Positions 8,504 through 16,950 of a stretch of 21,849 bases of DNA are shown in pieces. The notes beneath the pieces are model-generated. The model ran no database searches. It was not told the DNA's origin and worked only from the letters and a program-made list of their open reading frames with translations. Both the position numbers and the translations under genes were made by a program. Source of the stretch: Syntrophaceae bacterium UBA7544. Lineage in GTDB: Bacteria > Desulfobacterota > Syntrophia > Syntrophales > Smithellaceae. Within the stretch, counting starts at the first letter, position 1, and each line of letters opens with the position of its first letter. The stretch covers positions 1 to 21,849 of the forward strand of contig DLME01000006.1 of NCBI GenBank assembly GCA_002479215.1, in the 5' to 3' direction.

Positions 8504-10720
8504 TTAAACTCCAGAAACCGGCAACTGAAAAGAAACAACCGTCCCCGTGGGATGGTTGTCCGATACACTTACCTGACCATGATGGTCAGAAATTATCGAG
8601 CTGACAATTGCCAAACCCAAGCCAGTGCCTGATTTTTTAGTTGAAAAATATGGATCAAATACCTTTCGTTTGTAACTCGACGGAACTCCCGGACCATCAT
8701 CGGCAACTGCCACTGTGGCCTTACGGTGTTGTTCGTCATAACTTATCTTAATTTCAATCCGGCCTTCTTTTTTATTAATCGCCGCAACTGCGTTATCCAG
8801 CAAATTAATCAGGACTCGATTAATTTGCTCGGCATCAAATTCAAACTTTGGTAATCCTTCAGATTTGCTAAATTCAAATACTATATCCTTATGGGCATCC
8901 TGAAAGAGTATAACAGAATCGGCAACTACATCATTCATGTCATTTAATGCCGGAGTGGTAACGGGCATGCGTGCGTAACGGGAAAATTCATTGACCAAAT
9001 TTTTTAATACTTCCACCTGATCAATAATTGTCTGAGTACACTCTTTAAAGACAGAGCCATCTTCGCCTAATTTATCTCCATATTTTCGTTGTAATCTTTG
9101 CGCAGAAAGCTGTACCGGTGTTAATGGGTTCTTGATCTCATGAGCCATGCGTCTTGCTACTTCACGCCAGGCAGCAGCACGTTCTGCCCTTTGCAGTTGA
9201 GTTAAATCTTCAAATACCACAACAATACCGGAATCGTTGCCGTCCTCATCTTTAATTTTTGTAATGGTGAGAAGTATAGTAAGAGCTTTGTCCTTGAGTA
9301 CAAGTTCCAGCTGTTTTTCCAATATACTTTCATTGTTTTCTTTCATTTCTTGTAGAAATTCTTCGACAAGGATTAGATGTTCCGGTATCATCAAATCATG
9401 GTAGTTATGAAACAGGATATTCTCGGGAACAAGATCAAACATCTTTTCCGCAGCATGATTGATTGTGGTTATAATCCCATTTCCATCCATAGAAATAATA
9501 CCCGCGGACACATTGCGTAAAACTGCTTCCATATATTTGCGCCGTTGTTCCAAACTTAGGTTAGCTTCTTCCAAACCATTTTTACTTTTCTTTAAATCTT
9601 TGGTCATTTGATTAAAAGATTTTACCAGCATTCCTATTTCATCGTCCGCTTCAATATCAATTTGGATGTCCAAATCACCCTGTGTAATCTTATTGGTGGC
9701 TTGGACAAGATCTTGAATAGGTCCGGTAATTCCGCTGGCTAGAGTAAGACCAAACCATGTCGCTAAAAATATAATTACCAGAGTCACTATAGACAATGTA
9801 ATGAGATAATTGAATTTAATGGGATTTTTTAGAATATTTATCTGTCCATATTGTTCCGAGGCGTCGGCAATGCTTCGGAGTTTATCCACAAAACCTTTGG
9901 GCACGCTATAACTTACCGAAATACGGCCAATCACTTCCGAGGGTACGGCAAAAGAAAAAACAGGCACAACGCCGACAATTGCCTCGCCGACATCAGTCGG
10001 CTGTATTGCAGATGCTTCTTTGCCGGAATAAATATCTTCCAACATTTTTGGAACAAGATTTAACGGAACCAGTTCCGGATGTTCAGAATCGGCAAAGACC
10101 ATATTTTCTTTTTGGAAGTCGAAATAAGTTTCGACCATGCCCACTTTATAATTTTTTTGACGCTGTCCGATAAAACTTTTTAAATATTCCACCCGTTCTC
10201 GCTCGTAAAGACGATTTTTTGTAATATCAGCGCTTATTTGACGGGCGTTAAACTTTGCCTGTTCCGCCATTTGCTGGTAATAAACTTGTGCCACCTCCAA
10301 CGACCGGTTCAACGCATCACCAATCTTAATGTTGAACCAAAACTCAATGCTGTAAGAAAGAAAATTTATGGCAAACAAAAAAAGTAAGATGGTCGGCACA
10401 AGAGATAAACCGACAAAAGCAGTTACAAGCTTTGTCCTTAATTTTGAACCAATAATGCCGCGGCGGTGCTCGTAAAAAAGTTTGACCACATTCCGGACAA
10501 TCAGGAAAAGCAATAAAATTATTAAGATAACATTAATGCTGGTGAGACCATAAACAAAGATATTTGTTGTTATGGGCAAATCATCTTTGTTGAATAAATG
10601 GCTGGCTATTAAGGTGAAAGTAATGGCTAAAACGCCGACAACGACCATAATAATCCGCTCACGTCGCCGTTTTCTTAATTCCTTTTCGTCAATGTAAATT
10701 TTTTTTCTTTTTTTCTCCAT
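8504..10720 (-). CDS. ntrY: NtrY-like membrane sensor histidine kinase
   Basis: A 738-residue inner-membrane sensor kinase pairing with the adjacent NtrX-like regulator. After a highly basic start come three hydrophobic segments (about 24-44, 52-80, 96-118), then an extracytoplasmic sensing region (about 120-305) and another membrane helix (about 307-330). HAMP (about 330-385), PAS (about 395-500), the phospho-acceptor domain and the ATPase follow. The phospho-acceptor is His527 in AHEIKNPLTP. ATP-binding boxes are DNAVAAIN (N box), DDGPGVP (G1) and GTGLGLAIV (G2). The order TM-TM-TM-sensor-TM-HAMP-PAS-HisKA-HATPase is the NtrY pattern. It lies 47 nt after the DUF4390 gene. The signal sensed is not evident; nitrogen status is only the historical name. 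Confidence 0.93.
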   Translation of the reverse strand: MEKKRKKIYIDEKELRKRRRERIIMVVVGVLAITFTLIASHLFNKDDLPITTNIFVYGLTSINVILIILLLFLIVRNVVKLFYEHRRGIIGSKLRTKLVTAFVGLSLVPTILLFLFAINFLSYSIEFWFNIKIGDALNRSLEVAQVYYQQMAEQAKFNARQISADITKNRLYERERVEYLKSFIGQRQKNYKVGMVETYFDFQKENMVFADSEHPELVPLNLVPKMLEDIYSGKEASAIQPTDVGEAIVGVVPVFSFAVPSEVIGRISVSYSVPKGFVDKLRSIADASEQYGQINILKNPIKFNYLITLSIVTLVIIFLATWFGLTLASGITGPIQDLVQATNKITQGDLDIQIDIEADDEIGMLVKSFNQMTKDLKKSKNGLEEANLSLEQRRKYMEAVLRNVSAGIISMDGNGIITTINHAAEKMFDLVPENILFHNYHDLMIPEHLILVEEFLQEMKENNESILEKQLELVLKDKALTILLTITKIKDEDGNDSGIVVVFEDLTQLQRAERAAAWREVARRMAHEIKNPLTPVQLSAQRLQRKYGDKLGEDGSVFKECTQTIIDQVEVLKNLVNEFSRYARMPVTTPALNDMNDVVADSVILFQDAHKDIVFEFSKSEGLPKFEFDAEQINRVLINLLDNAVAAINKKEGRIEIKISYDEQHRKATVAVADDGPGVPSSYKRKVFDPYFSTKKSGTGLGLAIVSSIISDHHGQVSVSDNHPTGTVVSFQLPVSGV

Positions 10721-10767
10721 TGGCTATACAGTTCAATCCAATTCATTATTTCTTGGAAAATAAGCTA

Positions 10768-11340
10768 TTAGTAAGAAAAATTTTGTCGATACCAAGCTGT
10801 TTCAAAATCCCAAAAAGATACGAAGAAAAAGATATATTCCATGTGCAAAGGCAAACGCACCTTATCTATTTTTATTTTCATCTCTAAATAATAATATTTC
10901 CCTCTCTCTAGAAAAGATATAGGAGTCGCTATAATTCCACTAAAATCCGCCATTGCATTTTGAGCGCTTTCAAAGTCGGGAAAAATAGACGGTTCCGGGT
11001 TGCCGGTAGTATAAATGCTAAATGTTTTTTTGAGATTATCGTACTTTATAATACGTTTAATTTCTTGGCCGTTTATTTTTTTATTCCACACATATGGTCT
11101 TTCCTGATAGACATCCAACTGAAGACTGAAGACTGTGGGAACACCGGCGAGAATTGCCGATTCCATTTCCGGTTTAAAGCCATTTATCAGCCGCGCATAC
11201 AAAAGGACATTTTTTTGATTACTGCTAATCAAAATATCCGTTATTTTCGGTTCGATTGCCTGCGCTGGCATCGGCAGTACTACAGAAACAAATAGAGAAA
11301 TGCAAACTACAGTATAAAAAACCTTTTTTATCTTTTTCAT
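10768..11340 (-). CDS. DUF4390 secreted protein upstream of ntrY
   Basis: A 190-residue protein exported by Sec. The signal peptide is MKKIKK, a hydrophobic core, then an AQA cleavage site before IEPKITDI. The mature part is beta-rich and ends with the aromatic FFVSFWDFETAWYRQNF tail, which together with its place immediately ahead of an ntrYX pair fits DUF4390. A reading frame to 11400 adds 20 residues ahead of the signal peptide; the ATG at 11340 with GGAAG about 10 nt upstream is more likely. Function is unknown. Being periplasmic next to a kinase with a periplasmic sensor, it could modulate that sensor (inference). Confidence 0.82.
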   Translation of the reverse strand: MKKIKKVFYTVVCISLFVSVVLPMPAQAIEPKITDILISSNQKNVLLYARLINGFKPEMESAILAGVPTVFSLQLDVYQERPYVWNKKINGQEIKRIIKYDNLKKTFSIYTTGNPEPSIFPDFESAQNAMADFSGIIATPISFLERGKYYYLEMKIKIDKVRLPLHMEYIFFFVSFWDFETAWYRQNFSY

Positions 11341-11681
11341 AATACGCCAACTTCCAGCAAATTTAAGGCAAATATAATCATGTATCTTACTAAAATTCAT
11401 ATTTTAATAACTACTCTAGATATAATCGGTATCCGCAACGCCACGGACGATATTTCCTTATGGGCTAAGAGTAATTATCACTACGCGCCCTCTCCCCGCT
11501 AGTACTCTTACTAATAGCATATTACGGCGGATAGGAAGATGCACCATAATTTTATTCTTTAATATAGTGCAAAATCGCTGACTTTACCGGAAAAGGCAGC
11601 CTCACAAACCCTGCTCTATTTTAAAAAATTTTAAAGAGTTATACTAGGTAACATAACGATAAAAATCAAGATTAATTTGGT
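11341..11681. other. Non-coding gap between lpxC and the DUF4390-ntrYX genes
   Basis: 341 nt with no convincing gene. It holds a branched-looking stem-loop: TAAGAGT (11466-11472) pairs with ACTCTTA (11504-11510), and inside it ACTA (11480-11483) pairs with TAGT (11500-11503), closing a C-rich 16-nt loop. The candidate lpxC terminator lies at 11571-11600. The promoter of the DUF4390-ntrYX operon should be here, but no good -35/-10 pair was found. Confidence 0.5.
11571..11600 (-). terminator. Candidate intrinsic terminator after lpxC
   Basis: On the - strand the arms GCTGCCTTT and AAAGTCAGC (11577-11600) pair as 4+4 base pairs around one mismatch with a 6-nt loop, followed by GATTTT. It lies about 80 nt past the lpxC stop. 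The U-tract is short, so activity is uncertain. Confidence 0.4.
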
Positions 11682-12614
11682 TTAAACCTGAACGGTGTCA
11701 AGAATTCTAAAGGAGGGAATTTTTAATGAACTAATCTTATGAGCACTTTCATCTTCATTGATACAATTAACAATTTCCCAACAATCTGTTTTGTACATCA
11801 ATTCTTTGAGCAACAGATTATTCAAGCGATGGCCTGACTTGAAAGCCACAAAATGACCAATAATCGGCATGCCCAGCAAAAACAAATCACCAATAGCATC
11901 AAGGATCTTATGTTTTACAAACTCATCGGGAAAACGCAGCCCATCTTTATTAATAATTTTCTGATCATCAAGAACGATAGCGTTTTCCAGTGATCCTCCC
12001 AGTCCCAAACCCTTTGCTTGCAAATATTCGACTTCTCTTAAAAAACCAAATGTTCGGGCGGAACAAATTTCCTTTTCATATTTCTCATCAGAAAAAGTCA
12101 TGCTAAAAGATTGCCTGCCGATTATGGGGTGCGGGAAATCAATTTCATAAGTAATTTTGAATTCTTCAGCAGGAAGTAAAACAGCACTACATTTTTTTTC
12201 TGTTACCGAAACAGGCTTTTTTATTAACAGGAGTTTCTTGGTTTTTCCTTGTGTATGAGTACCCACTTCTTTCAGGAGATTTACAAAAGGAAGGGCGCTG
12301 CCGTCCATAATAGGAACTTCGAAAGAATCCAGTTCGACAATGGCATTGTCCACACCCATACCGCTGAAAGCTGAAAGGATGTGCTCAACGGTAGCAACAG
12401 TAACACTATTAGTTCCCAATGAAGTTGCCAATGTAGTGTCACAAACATTATTAAACTCTGCCCGAATTGGAGGGGCATCAGGCAAATCATTACGCTTAAA
12501 GATAATACCCGTATCTACATGCGCCGGTTTGATCCTCATGGTAACTTTTCGTCCAGTATGCAACCCGACACTGGAACAATTTATTTCCTTTTTTAATGTC
12601 CGCTGTAAATACAT
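11682..12614 (-). CDS. lpxC: UDP-3-O-acyl-N-acetylglucosamine deacetylase LpxC
   Basis: The zinc deacetylase of the committed step of lipid A synthesis. It is cytosolic and direct evidence of a lipopolysaccharide-bearing outer membrane. The protein is 310 residues, close to the usual 305. Zinc ligands are His78 (VEHILSA), His235 and Asp239 (HKILDAIGD), and the catalytic His262 is in SGHRLNN; all occur at the expected spacing. The N terminus QRTLKKEINCSSVGLHTG is typical. The reading frame opens 13 codons earlier (12653), but family homology and the extended -10 promoter at 12656-12664, which would start RNA near 12649, favour the ATG at 12614. It appears to be a single-gene unit between the ruv operon and ntrYX. 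Confidence 0.96.
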   Translation of the reverse strand: MYLQRTLKKEINCSSVGLHTGRKVTMRIKPAHVDTGIIFKRNDLPDAPPIRAEFNNVCDTTLATSLGTNSVTVATVEHILSAFSGMGVDNAIVELDSFEVPIMDGSALPFVNLLKEVGTHTQGKTKKLLLIKKPVSVTEKKCSAVLLPAEEFKITYEIDFPHPIIGRQSFSMTFSDEKYEKEICSARTFGFLREVEYLQAKGLGLGGSLENAIVLDDQKIINKDGLRFPDEFVKHKILDAIGDLFLLGMPIIGHFVAFKSGHRLNNLLLKELMYKTDCWEIVNCINEDESAHKISSLKIPSFRILDTVQV

Positions 12615-12655
12615 AGGTTTTAACTCGATTGAATATAGAGAAAATATAAGCAAGT

Positions 12656-12664
12656 ATTATACCA
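12656..12664 (-). promoter_or_regulatory. Extended -10 promoter of lpxC
   Basis: On the - strand TGGTATAAT gives a perfect TATAAT with the extended TGn element. No good -35 is seen at 16-18 nt, which an extended -10 can tolerate. The predicted RNA start is about 35 nt before the ATG. Confidence 0.5.
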
Positions 12665-12817
12665 TATTACTAAACTTATTTGCTGAATTTAAGTTATTGT
12701 AATAATAATGATTTTTCTATAAATGATCCGATAATAAATTGACACGGATTATTTTTGTGTGTCGTAAAAGCCACAGCGAATTGATAGAAACATAGAAACA
12801 AACCTAAATGATAGGAT

Positions 12818-13345
12818 TTATTTGTAAAACCGCTCCTTTTCGCTGTAAATGCAACCGCAATACGGTTGGCGGTACAATCCCAACTCTTTAGAAATTCTTA
12901 CGCCTTCCGGCCAGCCGACGCGAAAATCCTGATAGTAAAAAATTATTCGCAATTCCCTGCTTAAGTTTTCCCCAATTTCCCGAATCAAGTCATGCTTTTG
13001 ATATTTGCTATAGAGTAGAGTCGTTGTAAATCCATCATATTTTTCTTGGATTGCCAATTCGGCTGTATATTTTAAACGATCCAGCAGGCAGTATGCGCAT
13101 CTTTCATTCTCCTTAAAAGCAATGTTCCTGATAAATTCTTCCATTGGATAACCTTCAGACCAAATAACGTTTAAAAACGCCATGGCCGCATAATCATTTA
13201 AAGTCCGGCGGCGTTTTTGGTATTCCTGATAAGGATGGATATTGGGATTGTAAAAAACACCCACTACTTCATGCCCGTGGGTCCGCAGTTCTTTTAGTGG
13301 GTAAATTGTGCAGGGTCCGCAACAGATATGCATTAATAACTTCAT
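12818..13345 (-). CDS. queH: Epoxyqueuosine reductase QueH (DUF208)
   Basis: Reduces epoxyqueuosine to queuosine in tRNA, the last step of the Q pathway. It is the non-cobalamin alternative to QueG. The protein is 175 residues. Conserved cysteines are visible as HICCGPC (Cys8, Cys9, Cys12), RCAYC (Cys83, Cys86) and PYCGC (Cys163, Cys165). The paired Cys8-Cys9 and Cys83/Cys86 are the expected iron-sulfur cluster ligands, and the C-terminal pair is family-typical. It lies 35 nt after ruvB on the same strand, and is the last gene of the yebC-ruvCAB group. No other queuosine gene is in the window. Confidence 0.93.
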   Translation of the reverse strand: MKLLMHICCGPCTIYPLKELRTHGHEVVGVFYNPNIHPYQEYQKRRRTLNDYAAMAFLNVIWSEGYPMEEFIRNIAFKENERCAYCLLDRLKYTAELAIQEKYDGFTTTLLYSKYQKHDLIREIGENLSRELRIIFYYQDFRVGWPEGVRISKELGLYRQPYCGCIYSEKERFYK

Positions 13346-13380
13346 GTTATGAACTTTGCCTGAGCAAAAGCTACTTTATC

Positions 13381-14409
13381 TTAAAATATTTCTTTCTGTC
13401 CGTTAGATACCTTGAGACCAAAATGTTCATAAGCTTTGGCGCAGGCGATTCTCCCTCTTGCCGTTCTTTGTAAATAACCCTCCTGAATCAAATACGGTTC
13501 ATATACGTCTTCAATTGTTGTCTTTTCTTCGCCCATTGCTGCGGAAAGGCTCTCCACTCCTACAGGTCCTCCGTTAAATTTCTCAATCAAAGTCAAGAGC
13601 AGTTTCCTGTCCATTTGATCGAATCCCTTCTGGTCAACTTCAAAAGCATCCAGCGCTTCGCGCGCTATTTTTGTATTAATTGTTCCATCAGATTTTACTT
13701 CTGCATAATCTCGAACTCTTTTAAGCAATCGATTCGCTATGCGTGGTGTGCCGCGAGCGCGCGTGGCCAATTCTTCTGCTCCCTCAGCGACAAGTTTTAT
13801 TCCCAAAATTAAAGCGGATCTCTTTATAATTATAGCGAGTTCTTGCGGTGAGTAAAACTCAAGGCGAAAGTGCATTCCAAAACGGTCACGTAAGGGAGAA
13901 GTCAGAAGTCCGGCGCGAGTTGTCGCACCCACCAAGGTAAACTTGGGTATATCCAGTTTCATTGATCTTGCCGATGGCCCCTGTCCGATTAAAATATCAA
14001 TATGGAAATCTTCCATGGCTGGATATAATATTTCTTCAACTACATGCGAAAGCCTATGGATTTCATCAATAAAAAGAACTTCATGTTCCTGCAAATTGGT
14101 CAAAATAGCCGCCAAATCTCCCGGCCTTTCAATAACCGGTCCGGAAGTGACTTTGATTTCCACACCCATTTCTTTGGCAATAATATAAGCCAAAGTAGTT
14201 TTTCCCAAGCCCGGCGGACCATGTAAAAGAACATGGTCAAGTGCCTCGCGACGTTTTTTCGCCGCTTCAATAAATATTTTTAAATTATTCTTTATTTTTT
14301 CCTGTCCTACATAATCATTTAATCTTATCGGACGCAAATTAACATCGAATTTATATTCATCTTCGTTGCAACCGGGATTGACTAAAGGATTTTTTATAGG
14401 AGCATCCAT
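13381..14409 (-). CDS. ruvB: Holliday junction branch-migration ATPase RuvB
   Basis: The hexameric AAA+ motor of the RuvABC complex, which drives branch migration of Holliday junctions in recombinational repair. At 342 residues it has the usual length. Walker A is GPPGLGKT (64-71), Walker B is FIDEIH (Asp114-Glu115), and the sensor/arginine-finger region [17 protein letters not shown] follows. The C-terminal winged helix is visible in [16 protein letters not shown] and [16 protein letters not shown]. The N-terminal [12 protein letters not shown] block is canonical. It begins 26 nt after ruvA. No LexA-type operator was noticed. Confidence 0.98.
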   Translation of the reverse strand: MDAPIKNPLVNPGCNEDEYKFDVNLRPIRLNDYVGQEKIKNNLKIFIEAAKKRREALDHVLLHGPPGLGKTTLAYIIAKEMGVEIKVTSGPVIERPGDLAAILTNLQEHEVLFIDEIHRLSHVVEEILYPAMEDFHIDILIGQGPSARSMKLDIPKFTLVGATTRAGLLTSPLRDRFGMHFRLEFYSPQELAIIIKRSALILGIKLVAEGAEELATRARGTPRIANRLLKRVRDYAEVKSDGTINTKIAREALDAFEVDQKGFDQMDRKLLLTLIEKFNGGPVGVESLSAAMGEEKTTIEDVYEPYLIQEGYLQRTARGRIACAKAYEHFGLKVSNGQKEIF

Positions 14410-14435
14410 AATATTACACTTTTTCTTGATTCGTT

Positions 14436-15044
14436 TTAGCCGGAAAGAAGTTTTAAAGTCTTCTTCAAAAGTTGATCCATCGCCAACTCTTTTGCAGATG
14501 TGTATAACACTTTATCTAATGCATCCTGGGCGATATTACTTTTATACCCTAAATTTATCAAAGCGGAAAGAACATCTTCTCTGATAATCTCATTTATTTT
14601 TTGTTGATTGTCTAGCGCCGGCATTTCCTCAGCCATCATTTTCTTTACAACTTTTTCCTTTAACTCCAGAATCAAACGTTCAGCCAGCTTTTTACCTAAC
14701 CCGGGAATGCTGATCAGTTTCCTTACATCTCCGCTGGAAATAGCGCGTAACATTTCTGGCACGGAAATACCGGAAAGAATATTCATGGACATTTTTGGTC
14801 CAATGCCGCTGACGGAGAGCATCAATTGGAAAAGATCCCTTTCTTGAACTGTGTAAAAACCAAATAAATTTATGGCATCCTGTTTGACGTGTGTGTGAAC
14901 ATGCAATGTTATGATTTGTCCGGCTTCGGGCAGTTCATAAAAAGTAGTTAAAGGAATAAAAATGCGATAACCAACACCGTGGGCATCAATAACAACATGG
15001 GAAATACCTTTATAAACAATTTTGCCGCTGATCAAAGCAATCAT
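14436..15044 (-). CDS. ruvA: Holliday junction DNA-binding protein RuvA
   Basis: The tetrameric junction-binding subunit that loads RuvB. The protein is 202 residues. The N-terminal OB fold (about 1-62) begins [13 protein letters not shown]. Tandem helix-hairpin-helix motifs are at about 79-90 ([12 protein letters not shown]) and 113-125 ([12 protein letters not shown]). The C-terminal domain III binds RuvB. Its ATG overlaps the ruvC stop by one base (TGATG, 15042-15046), suggesting translational coupling so that resolvase and junction clamp are made together. Confidence 0.97.
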   Translation of the reverse strand: MIALISGKIVYKGISHVVIDAHGVGYRIFIPLTTFYELPEAGQIITLHVHTHVKQDAINLFGFYTVQERDLFQLMLSVSGIGPKMSMNILSGISVPEMLRAISSGDVRKLISIPGLGKKLAERLILELKEKVVKKMMAEEMPALDNQQKINEIIREDVLSALINLGYKSNIAQDALDKVLYTSAKELAMDQLLKKTLKLLSG

Positions 15045-15523
15045 CAGATTGTTTGCTCCTTTAAGAAGTTAGCATGGCATATTGCAGCCGCCAGAGCGTC
15101 GGCGGCATCTGCCGTCGGCAAAACAGGAAGCTTTAAAATCGCTTTAACCATTGATTGTACTTGTCTTTTTTCTGCACGTCCGTAACCAACCACAGCTTTT
15201 TTCACTTCCAAAGGTGCGTATTCAAAAATTAATATACCTTTATCTGCTCCGGCAAATATAACCACACCCCTTACTTGAGCCTGCTTAATCAAGCTGCGCA
15301 CATTTTTCCCGTAAAAAATATTTTCCAGTGCTATCGCTTGGGGAGCCGTCTGTGTAATAACTTTGGATATTTGCTGATGGATGGAAATTAATATCGTCGA
15401 TAAGGTTGAATCTTTTTGCGGTTTGACCTCGCCATGAATTACATGCCGCAAATAATTGCCGTCTTTTTCAATAACGCCATAACCTGTAATATGGCTGCCT
15501 GGGTCAATTCCTAAAATTCTCAA
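15044..15523 (-). CDS. ruvC: Holliday junction resolvase RuvC
   Basis: The dimeric endonuclease that cuts Holliday junctions symmetrically. The protein is 159 residues. The four catalytic acidic residues are in place: Asp7 (GIDPGS), Glu67 (ALENIF), and Asp139 and Asp142 (PTADAADALA). The start is a TTG at 15521-15523, preceded by GGA within CGGAATACAAA. This gives the family-typical MRILGIDPG N terminus and no ATG fits better. It begins 30 nt after yebC and overlaps ruvA by one base. Confidence 0.97.
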   Translation of the reverse strand: MRILGIDPGSHITGYGVIEKDGNYLRHVIHGEVKPQKDSTLSTILISIHQQISKVITQTAPQAIALENIFYGKNVRSLIKQAQVRGVVIFAGADKGILIFEYAPLEVKKAVVGYGRAEKRQVQSMVKAILKLPVLPTADAADALAAAICHANFLKEQTI

Positions 15524-15553
15524 TTTGTATTCCGTATAAAAGTGAGTTGAATT

Positions 15554-16303
15554 TTAGCTTAATTTTTCCATCACATCTTTGTCAATATCGAAATTAGCAT
15601 AGACATTTTGTACATCGTCATTATCCTCCAGCTTTTCCATCATCTTCAACATTTGTTCCGCTTTGTTTGCTTCCAATTTCACTGTAGTGGAAGGAATCAT
15701 TCCGATGCGTGCTTCCAGATGTTCTATTCCTTTATCGTCAATAGCTTTCTTTACTGTTTCAAAAGAGGCGGCAGCTGTAATTATTTCGTATTCATCGTCT
15801 TCGCCCTTTACGTCTTCAGCTCCCGCATCTAAAGCAAGCTCCATCAGGGTGTCTTCGTCAATTGTTTTTTTATCGATAACAATACTGCCTTTTTTAGCAA
15901 ACATCCAGGCTACACATCCGTTTTCGCCAAGATTTCCGCCATGTTTGGAAAAGATATGTCTAATTTCCGCCACGGTTCTATTTTTGTTATCGGTCATGAT
16001 TTCAACAAGAACGGCCACTCCACCGGGACCGTAACCTTCATAAGTCGCTTCTTCATAATTGGCCGCACCCTCACCGCCGCCAATTCCTTTTTTAATCGCC
16101 CTTTCGATATTATCTTTGGGCATGTTTTCTTCTTTAGCTGCCAGAACCGCTTGTCTGAGTCGCGCGTTCCCTTCAATATCTCCGCCGCCCAGCCTGGCCG
16201 CTAAGGTTATTTCTTTGATAATCTTGGTAAATATCTTACCACGCTTGGCATCAATAGCCCCTTTTTTCCTCTTTATCGTGCTCCATTTGGAATGGCCAGA
16301 CAT
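15554..16303 (-). CDS. yebC: YebC/PmpR family (TACO1-like) regulatory protein
   Basis: A 249-residue cytoplasmic protein of the YebC/PmpR family. Members act as transcription regulators and, in newer work, as factors helping ribosomes through proline-rich stretches. The N-terminal block [20 protein letters not shown] is diagnostic, as are GYGPGGVAV and the acidic C-terminal part ([17 protein letters not shown]). The frame opens five codons earlier at TTG 16318, but the Shine-Dalgarno GGGAGA lies between the two starts, so the ATG at 16303 is used. It is the first gene of the yebC-ruvC-ruvA-ruvB-queH series, a common arrangement with ruvC. Confidence 0.96.
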   Translation of the reverse strand: MSGHSKWSTIKRKKGAIDAKRGKIFTKIIKEITLAARLGGGDIEGNARLRQAVLAAKEENMPKDNIERAIKKGIGGGEGAANYEEATYEGYGPGGVAVLVEIMTDNKNRTVAEIRHIFSKHGGNLGENGCVAWMFAKKGSIVIDKKTIDEDTLMELALDAGAEDVKGEDDEYEIITAAASFETVKKAIDDKGIEHLEARIGMIPSTTVKLEANKAEQMLKMMEKLEDNDDVQNVYANFDIDKDVMEKLS

Positions 16304-16309
16304 ATTCTT

Positions 16310-16315
16310 TCTCCC
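16310..16315 (-). promoter_or_regulatory. Ribosome-binding site that sets the yebC start
   Basis: On the - strand GGGAGA precedes the ATG at 16303 by 6 nt. It rules out the upstream in-frame TTG, which it would overlap. Confidence 0.75.
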
Positions 16316-16329
16316 CAACGGTGGTTTTA

Positions 16330-16358
16330 ACTATAATTTTTTTTGCCTAATAACACAA
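16330..16358 (-). promoter_or_regulatory. Promoter of the yebC-ruvCAB-queH operon
   Basis: On the - strand TTGTGT (16353-16358), a 17-nt spacer and TATAGT (16330-16335, five of six consensus) give a good sigma-70 promoter. RNA would start near 16323, leaving about 20 nt of leader with the Shine-Dalgarno sequence. A 6-bp inverted repeat, TTGCCT/AGGCAA (16343-16348 and 16358-16363), overlaps the -35 and spacer and might bind a regulator. Confidence 0.6.
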
Positions 16359-16426
16359 GGCAATAAGCTTGTAAAGTTAATTACATCGTTATTTGAGGAA
16401 AAGGTGTTCCTTTTTTATCTTTTGTT

Positions 16427-16455
16427 TTGACAATCAAATATTGATTGAGTATGTT
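16427..16455 (+). promoter_or_regulatory. Promoter of the UPF0047 gene with internal palindrome
   Basis: TTGACA (16427-16432), a 17-nt spacer and TATGTT (16450-16455). A perfect inverted repeat, CAATCA-N5-TGATTG (16431-16447), fills the spacer exactly where a repressor would block polymerase. RNA would start about 16 nt ahead of the start codon at 16478, which has AAGGGA at 16465-16470. Confidence 0.6.
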
Positions 16456-16477
16456 CAAGAAAAAAAGGGATTAAATT

Positions 16478-16897
16478 ATGAAATCTTATCGTGAAGAATA
16501 TTGGTTTAATATTCCCAGCCGCAGAGGCTTTGTGAACATAACGCCAAAAGTGGAAGAGAGCATAAAAAAAAGCGCCATCCAAGAGGGGTTGGTACTGGTA
16601 AACGCCATGCATATCACGGCATCCGTATTCGTCAACGATGATGAATCCGGCCTGCATCATGATTATGACCATTGGCTGGAACAGCTTGCTCCCCATGAAC
16701 CTATCTCCCGCTACCTTCATAATCGAACGGGTGAAGATAACGGCGATGCGCATTTGAAAAGGCAAATAATGGGACGAGAAGTAGTGGTAGCTATTACCAA
16801 AGGCAAGCTCGATTTCGGTCCATGGGAACAAATTTTTTACGGCGAGTTTGACGGCAACAGAAAGAAAAGAGTTTTAGTTAAAATAATCGGCGAGTAA
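16478..16897 (+). CDS. UPF0047/YjbQ family protein
   Basis: A 139-residue cytoplasmic protein of the YjbQ/UPF0047 family, some members of which show thiamine-phosphate synthase activity in vitro; the physiological role is unsettled. Conserved features are His45 in [22 protein letters not shown] (the His60-His61 pair lies in this block), [17 protein letters not shown] (His92) and the C-terminal [16 protein letters not shown]. The histidines and acidic residues cluster as a likely metal site. It is transcribed alone: a clear promoter lies upstream, divergent from yebC, and a strong terminator follows 3 nt after the stop. Confidence 0.93.
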   Translation: MKSYREEYWFNIPSRRGFVNITPKVEESIKKSAIQEGLVLVNAMHITASVFVNDDESGLHHDYDHWLEQLAPHEPISRYLHNRTGEDNGDAHLKRQIMGREVVVAITKGKLDFGPWEQIFYGEFDGNRKKRVLVKIIGE

Positions 16898-16900
16898 TAT

Positions 16901-16940
16901 ATCCATCCCCACTGCATAAAGCTGCGGGGATGGATTTTTC
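16901..16940 (+). terminator. Intrinsic terminator between UPF0047 and thiolase genes
   Basis: The arms ATCCATCCCC (16901-16910) and GGGGATGGAT (16926-16935) form a perfect 10-bp stem with a 15-nt loop, followed by TTTTTC on the + strand. It starts right after the UPF0047 stop. On the - strand the U-tract is poorer, but the stem could also help end thiolase transcripts, which finish at 16951. Confidence 0.85.
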
Positions 16941-16950
16941 AATTTATAAT

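Noticed and set aside
12739..12744. TTGACA on the + strand in the lpxC-queH gap
   Set aside because: It points into the 3' end of queH, where no + strand gene exists, and has no -10 at a suitable distance.
16415..16831. 138-aa open frame on the - strand opposite the UPF0047 gene
   Set aside because: Antisense to a clear UPF0047 family gene with a promoter, ribosome-binding site and terminator; no family features.
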